Shown: in pieces, positions 21,536 to 33,382 of the stretch | Layout of the letters: every line of letters begins with the position of its first letter | How positions within the stretch are numbered: the first letter of the stretch is position 1 | Source of the DNA: Sceloporus undulatus | Taxonomy: Eukaryota; Chordata; Lepidosauria; Squamata; Phrynosomatidae | NCBI RefSeq assembly: GCF_019175285.1 | Contig: NC_056523.1 | Coordinates: forward strand, 206,035,134-206,099,133 | Reading direction: 5' to 3' | DNA: 64,000 nucleotides | Translations under genes and position numbers: made by a program | Notes under the pieces: generated by a model | Seen by the model: only the letters and a program-made list of their open reading frames with translations | Databases searched by the model: none | What the model was told of the DNA's origin: nothing

Positions 21536-22030
21536 TTATATAAATATATGTTTAGATACATATAGGGATGGTTGATACAGTTTTATATATTGTGTTATTA
21601 TATTTGTTAGACAGAGCTTTGTTTGTTAGCACAATATCAACCACAGGCGCAATTCTTATTTTTAAAATATTATTTATTGATTTTCTTAAAAGAATATAAA
21701 ATTAAACATTTGTCATTCATCCTCTATTTATATACATGATATTTTCTCAATCATTATAATTAACAAATGAATGGCATTTGTAACATCTTATGTAGGTTAC
21801 TTCCTTTTTATATCTCTCTAGCTTATTGTTTAGTCTTATATCTCAGCTACCCGTAAAAACCTGTTTTCATCAGGTTTTTACCACCATCAAATTATACTCT
21901 GATTTTTTTAACTAACAGGTGACTTGTGTATTCATGAATGTATTTCTGGCAAGAAGGCTGTCTGCAATTAAAGAAGGTGCGGTCAGGCATGTATCATGCT
22001 GACTTTTTTGGAGGAAGGAGTATGAGACAG
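21536..22030. other. Gene-free stretch 3' of the PTGR1-like copy, possible minus-strand L1 tail
   Basis: AT-rich DNA. The part at 21655-21790 (TTATTTATTGATTTTCTTAA) resembles the reverse complement of an L1 3' UTR. Nothing else is recognised. Confidence 0.35.
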
Positions 22031-22210
<180 letters not shown>

Positions 22211-22429
22211 CTAAGGTTTAAAAGATCAGCAAATGTAACCCATGCTAACCTATTACAAATAAGTAAATAAATAAATAGCCTCATGGCACCATTAAAGGCT
22301 AATAAATTCTATTTCGCATAAGCTTATGTGAGTGTCTACAAAAATGCATGTCAAATAAAACATGTTACTCTTTAAAGTACCATGGGACTCCTTCTTTTGC
22401 TTTAAATGACTATTTCAACGATATAGTCT

Positions 22430-23590
22430 TTTTTCCCTGGACACGGCTGCAATCTCCAGCTGTAGCTCCCTCAAAGGCTCTGGTGGGTTCTTGGATATTG
22501 GCATTGCCTGCTGCTGTCTCCGGAGCCCTGCCTCGAATCGGCATCACTGGCTCTCTTCCAGGACATGCATTGACACCAACTCCACAGTCATCTGGTACCT
22601 TCAGACACCCCCTGGAAACTATGTAGGATGTGCTCATAGTCATCAGTAAGGCTGCCCAACAAAATGTACGATTTTTGGTCTGGTGGCAAGTTGATGCCTC
22701 GCATCTCTACTTGGGTGAATAGATCGTGCATTATTTCCAGCACAGGAGTGGGGTGTGTAAGTGTGTCAGGTTTCCTAACAGCAGAATGTAAGTATTACAA
22801 ACAAAATCTTAACCAGCAGCTACTATAGACTGATCATGGGTGGTCCTTCGGTTGTTCTGAGCTTCAGCTTCCACAATTCATTGCTCTTGGCCATACTGAC
22901 TGGAGTTTCTGGATAATAAAATCCAAAATACCTGGGATGATGGGAGTTGTAACTCTTCACCTCTGGCTCGAACTCACCACCTGGTTGTGCACCGCGCTGA
23001 CCAGCTTTGGCCAGTGGTTATAGCTTAGCAGAGTTATAGAGAATAGGCTGAAGACCCCGACAAACTCTCCAAGCCTTCTCACTCTTGCTTCCACAGAAGT
23101 CTTCACCCTTCTTCACAGGATCCAGCTGGTTCTTGTAGCTTCACCCAAGACACCAGACAACTCAGTAGTCTTATATAAAAGATCTACTTTATTCTACTAT
23201 ATACAGCTCCAAAACTATCCAACACAACACCAATACTCCTCACTACTACTCACTCTACTACCCACTACTACTACCCACAAAATACATTGGGATTCATAGT
23301 CATTATTATAGTCATTGCAAGATACCACCCACTGTTGTCTGTTTCCACCCAGTAGGCGTGTACACCATTCTCATTGGTTCTCTTGGTTCATCCTACAATT
23401 AGTGATTTCATCATCTCAGCCTTGACCACTTAACAATTGTCAGGTGTGTCCAATTATCCACTTTACATTTCATGTCCTTGGCATTGAGGACTTGTTAATT
23501 CCATTATCATTTACACCTGTGTGGTTCCCAATTGGCTTCTGCTGAGTCACCCTGACTTTCACATATATATTTTATTTCACTTACTGTATA
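22430..23590 (-). mobile_element. Copia-type LTR retroelement fossil (LTR region plus gag part)
   Basis: Minus strand. An LTR-like block at about 22990-23590 has an AATAAA signal near 23190, and a gag-like stretch at about 22430-22895 has features of Copia gag (a start like NELWKLKLR and the phrase SLTDDYEHILHSF). Pol is not seen. The element is broken and incomplete. Boundaries are approximate and no target duplication was established. It lies in the last intron of the PTGR1-like copy, same strand. Confidence 0.5.
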
Positions 23591-23703
23591 TCCCATGTTG
23601 CTTTTTCCCTTGACATGGAGGACCAAAGGTTTCTTAACCCTAGCTTTGAGAAGCAAGAAAAGACCAAAAATAAGTTAAACTTCATTGGACTTCCTGAACC
23701 CTG

Positions 23704-23766
23704 TTTATTGCCTTCTGATCCTCTCCCATTTTGCATGCGTGATTGACATTTGAGTGATCAGTGTAA
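23704..23766. repeat. 62-bp repeat, copy 1 (partner at 24953)
   Basis: Shares the phrase TTGCCTTCTGATCCTCTCCC plus the following 40 bases with 24953-25015 at about 90 percent. Read on the minus strand both copies are open (CKMGEDQKAI). Origin unknown. Confidence 0.75.
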
Positions 23767-23800
23767 ACTTCATCCAACTGACAGGAGCCAATCCACTTAC

Positions 23801-23919
23801 CTCTACCACCAGTTTCAACAAAGCATTCAGACCTTCCTCCTTCCTGTTTTCCCAGCGGTAGACCAGAAACCCTTCCATGCACAGTTCTTTCATGAGCATC
23901 TGCCACTGGATGTAAGGTC
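23801..23919 (-). pseudogene. PTGR1: PTGR1-like penultimate exon
   Basis: Minus strand, 119 bases with acceptor TTACAG and donor GTAAGT. The translation includes MKELCMEGFLVYRWENR and LNALLKLVVE, matching the PTGR1 segment that human PTGR1 spells QELRMEAFVVYRW. The phase joins correctly to the exon at 25504 (G + GA) and to the terminal exon. No lesion is visible within it. Confidence 0.85.
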
Positions 23920-23979
23920 CTGTAAGGGAAGAGTAGACAGCATCAGTGAAATGAGTCCCAGTACTTTGTTCCTGCTTTT

Positions 23980-24950
23980 GTGCTTTTTTTTGGGGGGGGG
24001 GGGAGACCCATACACATTTTGCTTATCCCATAATATTTTCTGTCAGCTCCAGGTATGATCAGAGACCTTTTATACCAGTTCCCTAAGTCAATTTATTTTA
24101 ACCCAAGGATTGTCTGCAAATTGGCCCAGCTTCCCCACAGCCATGCATTGTCTAGCTTAGATGACGCAGACCTAAATATTTGGGGCAGATTCAGGCCTAA
24201 TCCTGCTTGTTTAGACATGGATCTGGAGGATCCAGCCCAATCTCATGGTAAATATCCTTTACCCCAGGATTAAAAAATGACATGATTTTGCAGAGTTTTC
24301 TTGAAATTCCACTGCAAAACCATGCTGTTTATACCTCCACTGGTCTTCCTTACCTTAACAGCTAGCAATCCATCCGAGAAGATGTTTTTGAGTCTGTGTC
24401 TGAGGTAGAAACGGATCAGCTGGCCACACTGGTACAGCTAGGCACCCAGTTTTTGGATTAGATGTGGCAACTGGGGGGCTTCTCACATGAATCATCGGCT
24501 GTTATGGTAAAGAGAGGCGCACAGGTCCCAGATAAGTGCGGGGACAAGTGTATGAATAGCTACCCCATGCTGATCCAGGAACAAAGCTGTGTGAACACCA
24601 GGGCCAAGAAAGCATGGACTCAACCCGTGCTTTCCTGGCCCATCTGCTCCAGCCCCCAGTATAAAATAAAAAGAACAGGAACAAAATCTGGGACTTTTCA
24701 GTCAGTTTGGATGTGCCCTGAAGTTGGGTTAACTGCAACCTAGTATTGTGGATCTTCCAACCCAATGTTGGTCACACATGGATCCTTTCTACTTTCAACC
24801 ATCCTCTAATTTTTTGTTACAGACAGAGGCAACAATACCTTCTCTTGCATAAGTAATTTAGGTTCTAATTAACTGTGAGCAGGTAATAATTCCACCCTTT
24901 TCCTATAAAATCCAGAAATGCTTCCATACTGTGTTCATACTTAGTTCACT
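23980..24950. other. Intronic stretch without recognised features
   Basis: It contains a T/G homopolymer run near 23986-24003 and a 24460-24770 block resembling no family that I can name. No exon signals. Confidence 0.35.
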
Positions 24951-24952
24951 TA

Positions 24953-25015
24953 TTGCCTTCTGATCCTCTCCCATTTTGCATGTGTGATCAACATCTGAGT
25001 GATCAGCATAAACAG
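24953..25015. repeat. 62-bp repeat, copy 2 (partner at 23704)
   Basis: Near-duplicate of 23704-23766 in the same orientation, 1.25 kb away in the adjoining PTGR1-like intron. Confidence 0.75.
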
Positions 25016-25375
25016 GAATAGGAATTGATACAAGGTAATTTATATATAAGTGAGTAAGCAGTGGCAGGTGCCTCTCTGCAGACATCAAAACCTGCCAAGA
25101 GAAGGAAGAGAATCAATGAAGCTACTGATACCCATTAGCCAGTTCTTTTCTTTTGCCCTGGCATACATCCATTGAAGCCAGTATTGAGACTACCTTAAAA
25201 GAGTTTCAATAGCAATATTAGCCCATCATGAAACACTGTTCTAGGGCATTTCTAGGGTTTTTTTAAAAAGGCAGCTGACATGAAAAGTGCTAATTGACTA
25301 TGCAATCTTCCACCAAATTTCATTCAATGTCACTCATACCAAATTCCAGAACTGGTCTCCATCCCACGCTCCTCA

Positions 25376-25630
<255 letters not shown>

Positions 25631-25737
25631 CTAGATTTCAGTCAAACAGAAATAGGTGCTAAATGCATTATAGTCAATGGGGCAGTAAATATCATAGCTT
25701 CTAACTTGTTATCAATAAGTACAGTACATTAAAAGCT

Positions 25738-25841
25738 TTGTTGTGATGGTTGTGTGCCTTCAAGTCATTTCTGATTTATGGTGACCCTAATATGAGTTTT
25801 CTTGGCAAGATTTGTTCAAGGAGGTTTGCCACTTACATTTA
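25738..25841 (-). repeat. tRNA-derived SINE, truncated, minus strand
   Basis: Reverse complement of the SINE 3' half: GTGCCTTCAAGTCATTTCTG, TGGTGACCC and TTTTCTTGGCAAGATTTGTT. The tRNA head is missing. Confidence 0.75.
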
Positions 25842-25844
25842 AAT

Positions 25845-28170
25845 ATAAATTTAACAATAATCAAGTTTGAATCTACATAAAAACATATAAACCTTATAGA
25901 CATACCCGAAAGCTAATTTTACACACAATATTTTTAATAATTTTGTGTATGAAACAAAGTTTGTGTACACTAAACCATCAGAAAAGCAAAGGTGTCACTA
26001 TCTCAACCACCCATGTGGACAATTTCGGGTTTTTGGAGTATTTCAGCTTTTGGAAATCTGGATAAGGAATACTCATCTATATTGAGACTTATGGTCAAAA
26101 ATGATTAAAATAAACAAGTAACCTATTATATGTTGTCTATTTATTTTTCATCGTAAGAGCTCAGTCATACCAGTGGTTTCAATCAGCCACTTTGCCTCAG
26201 TTAAATTATTAATAGACATGGAGATTGGAAAGGTTAAAAGGGGAGCCAGGAGTAAAGAAGGGTAAAAGGAAGAGACCAGAGTGTATGAGAAAGATGGAGA
26301 GGTGAGAGGGTCAGAGGAGAGGAATGGATGTCTGGACCCTTGGTGACAGCTAGTAATATGGATTATCCAGCACAGCTGCTATGGGGCTGGAGGAAACACC
26401 AGTCAGATGTGGAGCTGGGATCCCAGCAGGGAAGCAGCAAATGGCTCCAGGTGAAATGAGACTGGTGGGGCACATTTACATACGTAGGTTAAAAAAAAGA
26501 CAGAATCCGTTGTTCATTATTTTGACTGACACCACTAGAATACACCACCTGGACATGTTTTATCTGAACAGCTGTAAAAAACAGTGAGAAGACAAACTCC
26601 ACATGAACACCTGGCCAACTGGAAAGTACCCCCTATCCCACAAAAGTTGTCCTCTTCTGTTATATACTCTGCAGTGTTAGCCATACTCTGATTAAATTGC
26701 AAACCAGACTGCTTGTATTACCAAATGAGATATATAGCACACACACACGCACACACACAAATATTTGCAAAATATTCTCAAAAAAGTACTAGACAACAAC
26801 ATTTCACAGAATTTTTCTCTTTACATCCATTGTCATCATTTATAGGGAAATTTTGTGAAAAATTTTACATCCCATGGCTGCATATGTAGCCACAATACAG
26901 AAATAAAGTAAATTGACACTACTTTCACTGTCATGACTATTCTGTAGAATCCTGGGTTTATGTAGTTTGGGTCTATCAGAGCACTCTGGTGCCTCTGTAT
27001 GAGAAATATGAATGCTGTTCAATATGTGTAGTTCCACCACCACACCTGAGGCACCTGTGCCATTCTAGTGCAGAAATGTTTGCCTTCATTTTCAATCAAA
27101 GGAGGGGAAGGAATAAAGCCTGGTCCCTATGCAAAACAGCCTTTAAAGCAGAGTCCAGAGGTCGTGCCAAAGCCACACTCCATTCCTAAGCAGCTTTGGT
27201 GCAGCTTCCGGATTCTTAGGATGCATGCATCATTTAAACAGCATACCTCCAAAGAGACCCAAAGCAGCTTTATTTTGGCAGTCTGTAACAGGCCATAGTA
27301 AATAAAGCTGAAACAGAGTTGGGCAACACCTGAGGACTGGGATTTTCACTGACCTCTTAGGGAACCTTGCAGGACTATGCCTACTCCTGCTATGACCCCA
27401 GATTTCTTTTTTTGACTAGTGAGCCCCTGTTTAATCTTTCTAAGAATAGGTCTTTCTTTCCACAGATCCTGTGATAATTTCACTATTCTATGTTCAGCTT
27501 CCTTGGGCTGCTTCAGATGCAAGAGAAGCCTTCTTTCAATAATGAAATAAACAGGAAGTCAGCTTCTCATTCACGTCTTGACTGAAAAAAGTTATTCCTT
27601 GGGCTTAAAACAGCCTGGATCTGTGGGTGTGGGAAACATGGTCCAACTCTCGTGCACCTAGTGGCCATGGGGGACATTTTTGATTTTAAAAAAGGCTGCT
27701 TGGGATCCCATGTAGACCTCAAGAATAGCTTTAAGGGCCACACACAAAGCCTGTTGGCCAGACGCTCTTTCCACCTGAGTTGAAGTTTATCCCTCATTTG
27801 CTTGTTCACCTTCTTAAAAAATATGCCACAGTATGCAAAAGAGGCACAGCTATGGATTTGTTCCAACTTGTAGATGGCATTCTGCTTCACCACATAATAT
27901 ATATTTGTAGAATAATTACTCACATGAGAATTACAGAGATTTCTAACAGAAGGAATATCTCTATGGAAAATTACACACACCAATTTTATGTTGCAGATAC
28001 TGTGAGATCACCAGCCCCTGTGGAATTGCCTACCAGTTTTCTGTAACTCCGTTACGGAAGACATTGTTAATGAGAAGACAACTATTAAGCCATTACAAGA
28101 AGATGGACCTCGTCATGCAGAGCTCTCCGTTTAGAATGTGTTATTTCAAAGGATATTTGATTTTAAAAGG
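25845..28170. other. Gap-free intron where PTGR1 middle exons should lie
   Basis: I scanned the minus strand for the four PTGR1 exons expected between 25.6 and 28.2 kb (ASPGW-TTHS, VMVNAAAGAVG and GYDCYFDN segments) and found none. What is visible is a partial palindromic MITE at 26905-27075, a (CA)n tract at about 26742, a LINE-like stretch with TGTGGAATTGCCTACCAG at 28018, and unclassified DNA. Confidence 0.55.
26905..27075. mobile_element. Palindromic MITE, family 1, diverged partial copy
   Basis: Recognisable by CACTACTTTCACTGTCATG, GAATCCTGGGTTTATGTAGT and AGAGCACTCTGGTGCC. The inverted right arm is mostly lost. Confidence 0.5.
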
Positions 28171-28177
28171 TTAATAC

Positions 28178-28223
28178 CTCATGTAGGGATCAACACTGAG
28201 GAATACAGCTTCAAGCAGCACCT
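28178..28223 (-). pseudogene. PTGR1: PTGR1-like second coding exon
   Basis: Minus strand, 46 bases. Translation across the junction is E-VLLEAVFLSVDPYMR, nearly the same as mammalian PTGR1. The acceptor is TTGTTTCAG and the donor GTATTA. Its first two bases complete the codon left open by the exon ending at 31844, so the splice junction is exact. No lesion within it. Confidence 0.85.
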
Positions 28224-28489
28224 CTGAAACAAAGAAGACAAAACAAAGCTCAAACTACTGTAACTTGGAGATCTATTGCATGATCTGTCTTTTATTTTTC
28301 TTTTAAAAATAGCCATGTGGGCAAGAGAGTGCATTGGTTTGGTGTACATGTGCACACACTCATGAGAAAAGGGATTTCAACCCCCCTACTGGCCATGATC
28401 ATTTCCAAACCATACCAAAAATAGAAGTGCCTTCCTGCACTCTTTCCATTAGTTAAGATCTTCTTGTTTAGGCAAGGCCTTTGATTTGT

Positions 28490-28745
28490 TTTTGTTTTTT
28501 ATCTTATGGTGAAATAGTGTTTGTAGTGGCCTGGTATGTTTTTATCTTGTATGTTTTAATTATATTTTAAATTTCTGTTAAACTGTTTGAACTATCTGCT
28601 TTTAATAGTATGGTTTAATAGTTTTCTTTTAAAAACTTTTGTAACGTAACATTCCAACTAATTTCTGTTTAAGAATTTTGTAAGGCGCCTTGGATCCCTT
28701 GGTGGAAGGAAGGCAGGGTATAAACTGAATACATACATAAATGTT
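28490..28745 (+). repeat. LINE L2-type 3' end
   Basis: A T-rich UTR ending with AAGGCGCCTTGGATCCCTTG, AAGGAAGGCAGGGTATAAA and an ATACATACATAAAT tail is typical of L2-like 3' termini. Confidence 0.6.
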
Positions 28746-28937
28746 TCCTCCCATCATTGTGCACTTCAGAGACTGTTTCAAGTAACTGTGATAGGATTAC
28801 ATTCCAAGTTTGGCAAAGAATTGGAATTCAAACTCTAGTCAGGCTGTAAAATTCAAGCCATTTAGTAACACACCAGTTGCTAGTGTGAGGACCAATGAAA
28901 ATGCCAGCCACAGAAGAAAGTAAAATGTCAGGAATAA

Positions 28938-28987
28938 TTTCTTCCAGAACATGGCCACATAGCCCGAAAACCCACAAAAAACAACAA
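28938..28987. repeat. Short Penelope-like tail fragment
   Basis: AGAACATGGCCACATAGCCC and AAAACCCACAAAAAACAAC match the terminal phrase of the element at 16705. The hammerhead core is not included. Confidence 0.5.
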
Positions 28988-28989
28988 AT

Positions 28990-29735
28990 GCACTGTTTTA
29001 CATGTAAATTACATAGTTTATTCATTTTAAGTACTTATTGTAAGCATTTGTTTTTGTGTAAGGGTACTGTTTATTTTCTCTTAGGGTATTTAGTAAACAG
29101 TGAAAGGGCACTATGCACTTTTTCTATATTTTCCTCCATGATCAGATTTTTGTATGTGTTGTTGAAAAAGAAAAAAGTACGTGGAGGACAAAAACAGCAG
29201 GATCACAAGTAGAAGGTGATAGTTATCTGACCTGCCTCTCCCTCCATATAATTCCAAGAATGAAACATGGCCTGTATGATCATCATCATCCTCATTAAAC
29301 ATTTATTGTGCTAGCCAAAGGTCATGACAAAAAGTTTATCAAAATACGTAAAACATTTAAAAACAAATGGCACAAACATACAAAGGGCAAAAGACATCCC
29401 ATCAATGTAATAGTACAATCATAAAAAAAATTAGTAAACACCCTTAGAATAGTAGTTCTATGAATTTATTTGAGTACTGTGGTGGTAGTGGAGAATTGGT
29501 ATATTCTGTTATGGTGAGAGATTTGAAAAGGGACAAATTAACAAAACCACAGAATTTCTTTCAGCAAGTCTAGAAAGAGGTCACCTCTTTTTCTTTCTTT
29601 CTTTTTTGTTTCTTTTGCTTTGCTAACTTCTCACATCTAAAATTCAGATATTGAAAAGCAAGGCTTTAGAAAGATACTGCTTTGAGGCTACTTCTCCAAG
29701 AATAGCCATGTTAGGTGGATGATTTAGGGAGATGT
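28990..29735. other. Intronic stretch without recognised features
   Basis: Only AT-rich intronic DNA with a TTTCT-rich patch at about 29585. No exon or clear repeat. Confidence 0.35.
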
Positions 29736-29736
29736 A

Positions 29737-30090
29737 GGCGCGTTACAGACGGGTCCATGATGCGCCGTCATTATGTGCGAGGGGTGGCGCTTCCTGACGC
29801 GCCTTGCCCCTCACGCGTAATGACTACATCAAAATTGCAGCTCCGCATACAGATGGGCGCCGCCATTTTGACATAGCAGACGCTGTGTCCACACGTCACG
29901 TGGCAGAAGTGACGCCGCAAGTGCGCACTTTGGCACTTGCAGTGTCTCTTCTGGGCCGCGGGAAGGAGCGCGAAAATCGCGCTCCTTCTTTGCAGTGTCC
30001 GGGAACCACACCATTTGGCTGCTGCGGTTCCCGGACGCTGCAACCGGTGGCGGCGCGAGACTGCCCCTTCTGGGCCATCTATAACATGCC
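29737..30090. mobile_element. GC-rich MITE with about 19-bp terminal inverted repeats
   Basis: The left end GGCGCGTTACAGACGGGTC pairs with the inverted right end GGGCCATCTATAACATGCC at about 14 of 19 positions. The interior is GC-rich with frames on both strands that carry no family signal. It stands out sharply in base composition from the surrounding intron. Confidence 0.65.
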
Positions 30091-30195
30091 ATAGTGTCCA
30101 AAAGTTCTTTTCCACGTTCAATCAAAACTTGAAAGAGCACATCCAACATTCAAAGATTCTATTTCTACAAGTGCTCTGAAACGTAGCCAGTCAAT

Positions 30196-30474
30196 TAAGT
30201 TTATTGCCCAGCCCTCGGGGACCTGATCGGGGTGGAACGAAAGGGAGCAGGATGGGAACAGAATGGGGCAAGGGGTGCATTTTACTGCATGCCGGAATGC
30301 CGCCGGACACACTTCTGAACAGTTCCTGAATATCACCTCCTATGGGATAGATCTGAAACGGAATGAGAATATTTGGCGGCATTGGCGGCATTCCAGCATG
30401 CTGTAAAATACATCCCTTGTCCCTTTCTGTTCCCATACTGCTCCCTCTCGTTCGGGGGCTGTGCAATAAACTTA
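30196..30474. mobile_element. Foldback MITE with arms of about 115 bp
   Basis: Left arm landmarks TAAGTTTATTG, GAACGAAAGGGAGCAG, GGAACAGAATGGGGCAAGGG and CCGGAATGCCGCC reappear inverted on the right as GGCGGCATTCCAGCATG, CCCTTGTCCCTTTCTGTTCC and GCAATAAACTTA. Almost the whole element is hairpin. Confidence 0.8.
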
Positions 30475-30562
30475 AATATCTGAATGCACTGAAGTAAGGA
30501 CCTCCTAAAAGACTCAAGTTTTGAGGAAAACAAAGAAAAGCTAAGCCAGTTAGCTTTCAGTG

Positions 30563-31392
30563 ATTGTTGTTGATGTATGCCTTAAAGATTTTTTTTTTAA
30601 ACTTATGGTGGCACACGGTGAACCTATTATGGCATTTTCTTTGAAAGATTTATTCAAGAGGGGGTTTTACCTTTGCTTTTCTCTGAGGCTGACAGTGTAT
30701 GACCTGCCTATGCCATGCTCAGCCAGGCTGAGGATGAGGAGGATGAGTTTGAGCCCCAGGTAGAGGTGGAACCTGAAGCTGAGCCGGGTCCTAGCTCTGC
30801 TCTGCCAGCTCAAGCAGAGCCTGTTCTTTGTCAGGAAACTCAGCAGCCCAGCCTCCCACCAGCAGAGATTCCAAGCACAGAAAATATGGACGAGCAGGAC
30901 GCTGAGTACCTTTAGCCAGTGAAGGTCTGAAAGGGTGTGCCTCTGCCAGTCCAATAGGCTTTATCAGAAACGTGCAGTAATTGGGAAGCACCTGCAATTA
31001 GGAACTGGGTAATATAAACAGGGACAGGAGTCTGAGTGAAAGCACGTTTTTCTGACTCCCTTGGACTTTGTGGCTCTTGGACTACCAACTAACCTGGACT
31101 CTCTGGAACCTTTGACCTCTGCACTGCCTTGATAAACCTGCCTTTCCAGAACCCTGGACCCCTGGATTACTTGACCCTTCTCTATTGGACACTGAATTGG
31201 TACTTTGACACTGTACTTTGGTTCTTGTATTTGCAAAGACCTTTTGTTTCATTATAAAGCTCTGCTAGGCTGTGTGAGATGTTATCAGCGGTCTTGGCAG
31301 CTTTCTCAGACAGCCCAAAGTTTTCATGGCTCAGCAGTGAATTGGTTTCCAGAGTCACAGTCCAATGCTCAAACCACTACACCACCCTGCTT
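30563..31392 (-). repeat. tRNA-derived SINE (minus) split by an LTR-like insert
   Basis: The 3' half of the SINE, reversed, lies at 30563-30706 and ends at a GACCTGCC motif. The 5' half with box B and box A (AGAGTCACAGTCCAATGCTC, AAACCACTACACC) lies at about 31318-31392. The insert is described separately. Confidence 0.65.
30709..31314 (+). mobile_element. LTR-like fossil nested in a SINE (unclassified)
   Basis: It starts near TATGCCATGCTCAGCC, runs through an acidic/proline-rich stretch, and has a 3' half rich in CTGGAC/CTTGAC phrases and an ATTATAAAG motif. It is related to 16202-16690. No gag or pol. Probably a solo LTR or fragment. It must be younger than the SINE that it splits. Confidence 0.4.
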
Positions 31393-31399
31393 CTCAGTG

Positions 31400-31840
31400 A
31401 TAGCCATCTTTTATTATCAAGTGTGCCACAAGTCAAGTACCCCAGGGCATGTTTATTCACTGGGTTTCCAATTCAGGCATGTCACTAACTGTTGCTGCCT
31501 GTTCCATACGTGGCACTTCAAACACATCCAATTCTTTGGGTCCTTTTCAACCCTCCATCGTACTGGCTATTGTTTGTGAAATCTTTGTTCAAACATTTTT
31601 CAAAGGATTAAGCAACAACTCTGGACCTGTTTACTGAATAGGAAATCACACTGAGTTCCTCAGGAAGAAATAGGTTCAAATGCTATCAACTGACATTTTT
31701 TTCCTAGACAATGAAATTTCTCAAAGATATCACCGCAGAGGAGCTGTCTAAATTCATGGGGCAAAACCTAGTCACTGGACTCACCTATTTGGCTCATTCT
31801 CACAAACATTTGGAGTACAAAACCCAAGACACATTCTTCT
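31400..31840. other. Intronic stretch without recognised features
   Basis: No exon or clear repeat between the split SINE and the first coding exon of the PTGR1-like copy. Confidence 0.35.
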
Positions 31841-31843
31841 TAC

Positions 31844-31944
31844 CTCCATCTTTCAGTGCTGGTAATTCAGTCTCTTTTAGTTCAAAATCGCTATGCTTAT
31901 CCCTCAAAGTGTTTCTTCAGGATCCAAGTCTTCGCACGCACCAT
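31844..31944 (-). pseudogene. PTGR1: PTGR1-like first coding exon, frameshifted
   Basis: Minus strand. The ATG (31944-31942) opens MVRAKTWILKKHFEG, matching the PTGR1 N-terminus. The frame is then lost in the GGATAAGCATAG stretch (about 31891-31902), after which SDFELKETELPALKDG continues in another frame up to a good donor GTAAG. The best alignment needs a small length change that is not a multiple of three. With the missing middle exons this marks the copy as a pseudogene; a base-calling error could explain this lesion but not the exon loss. Confidence 0.8.
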
Positions 31945-31997
31945 CTTCCACTGCCTAAATGATTAAACAGCATCAACCAATATTAAAAACTGTTTAG

Positions 31998-32370
31998 CAA
32001 GTTCGCACCATATATACTCAACTATAAATTGACTTCATGTACAAATTATGGACATGTTTTGGGGGCCACATTATGGATGTGGATATGATTCATGGCTAAG
32101 TTGAAGGTCAAACCTAGGGGCATGTAACAAAGGATCTGAAAGATGAAGCACAGAAGAACAATGCCAAAGAACTTACAAAATTCCAGTAGAAATGTTTGTG
32201 CTCACCCTAAAGGCTGGATGGATGAGAGAATGGAAGAGGATCAGTGCTTCCACGCCAGATTACACTCTTGCCTTTCACCTGGCAATAGTTCCTTTTTTCT
32301 TTTCTTTGTTAAAGTAAGTATTAAAGTATAGTACATTGACTCATGGATAAGTCAATTCATAGGGGTTTTT
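31998..32370. mobile_element. MITE with TATATACTCAACTATAA terminus
   Basis: CCATATATACTCAACTATAA at the left, then GGGGGCCACATTATGGAT and TTCATGGCTAAGTTGAAGG, with a second part near 32320-32365 (ACTCATGGATAAGTCAATTC). This is a common amniote MITE whose consensus starts TACCGTATATACTCGACTAT. An inverted copy lies at 34410. Confidence 0.55.
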
Positions 32371-32374
32371 TTAA

Positions 32375-32790
32375 ACAGTTTTTTTTACTAAAATTTCTAG
32401 CCTTTTGCATGAATATGCAGTAATTCCTCCAGCAGAATGGAGGAATTCTGGGGCAAAGGTTTTGTTTTCAGGATTAGAACGGGAAACACATGGCTTCCAC
32501 AGACTCATGTTAATTTTCTTAACCAGCTTCCTCAACAATGGACAGACATCTCCCCTGCAGTTGTGTGTGTGTATATGGTGACCCCACATATCACTTATGG
32601 TGACCCCACAAATTTCATAATGTTTTCTCAGGCAAGGAATACTCACGAGGTGGTTCTTCCAGTCCCTTTCTCTGAAATATAGCCAGTTAGCAGAGTTTAT
32701 ATTCCTTTTTGACTGCCAGCCTTATCATTTGACATTCAGGCTTCATGACTGGGAGAGCAGGCTTCCAGAGATTCCAGCAAATCCGAGGCT
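32375..32790. other. Gene-free stretch
   Basis: No exon or repeat recognised. Confidence 0.3.
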
Positions 32791-32796
32791 GCATCT

Positions 32797-32990
32797 CAAC
32801 TTCAGAATTAATACAGATTGATTCTGCTTTAACTATCTTGGATCAATACTATGGAATTCTGGGATCTGTAGTTTTGTGCAATCTTTAGCTTTTGCTCAGA
32901 GAGCTCTGATGCCATAGCAAACTACAAATCCCAGGATTCCACAAAGTGGAGCCATGACAATCAAAGTGGTGTCAAAACTCAGTGGATCCT
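32797..32990. mobile_element. Palindromic MITE, family 1, copy 3
   Basis: GCTGCATCTCAACTTCAGAA at the left, a central GGAATTCTGGGATCTGTAGT mirrored by ACTACAAATCCCAGGATTCC-like sequence, and GACAATCAAAGTGGTGTC at the right. Same family as 8827. Confidence 0.7.
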
Positions 32991-33039
32991 TCTAGTATCA
33001 GCCAAACCATTATTCAAAGCAGGTGGGAATCATGTGGCT

Positions 33040-33152
33040 CTCCAGATACTGATGGACTGTAAATCCCAGCATTCCTCTTTGCTGGCAATGCTAGCTATGG
33101 CTGCTGGTACTTGCAGTCAAACAACAGCTGGAGGACTACATGTCACTCACTT
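33040..33152. mobile_element. Palindromic MITE, family 2
   Basis: CTCTCCAGATACTGATGGAC and CAACAGCTGGAGGACTACAT are inverted partners around a GCTGGCAATGCTAGC centre. This is a widespread amniote MITE type with no coding capacity. Confidence 0.55.
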
Positions 33153-33382
33153 GCCCCCACTCTATTTAGAGTGAGGTGACTGCCTGAAGCAATGGATTTG
33201 GGATATCATGGAAGGGCAGCAAATGGTTTGCCATTTACTTTGTCAATACTGTCTGTCATTACATTTTTACTTCAGCTGTTGCTTGTCAGCTGTAATTAAC
33301 ATCACATTTTTAGGCCTTAGAGAACTAAAACTGTCAGGTGACCCATATCAATCTCTGCACTGCTTACATATATAGTAAAGGT

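Noticed and set aside
29771-30149. Overlapping frames on both strands in a GC-rich block
   Set aside because: They coincide with a MITE with inverted termini; openness is compositional.
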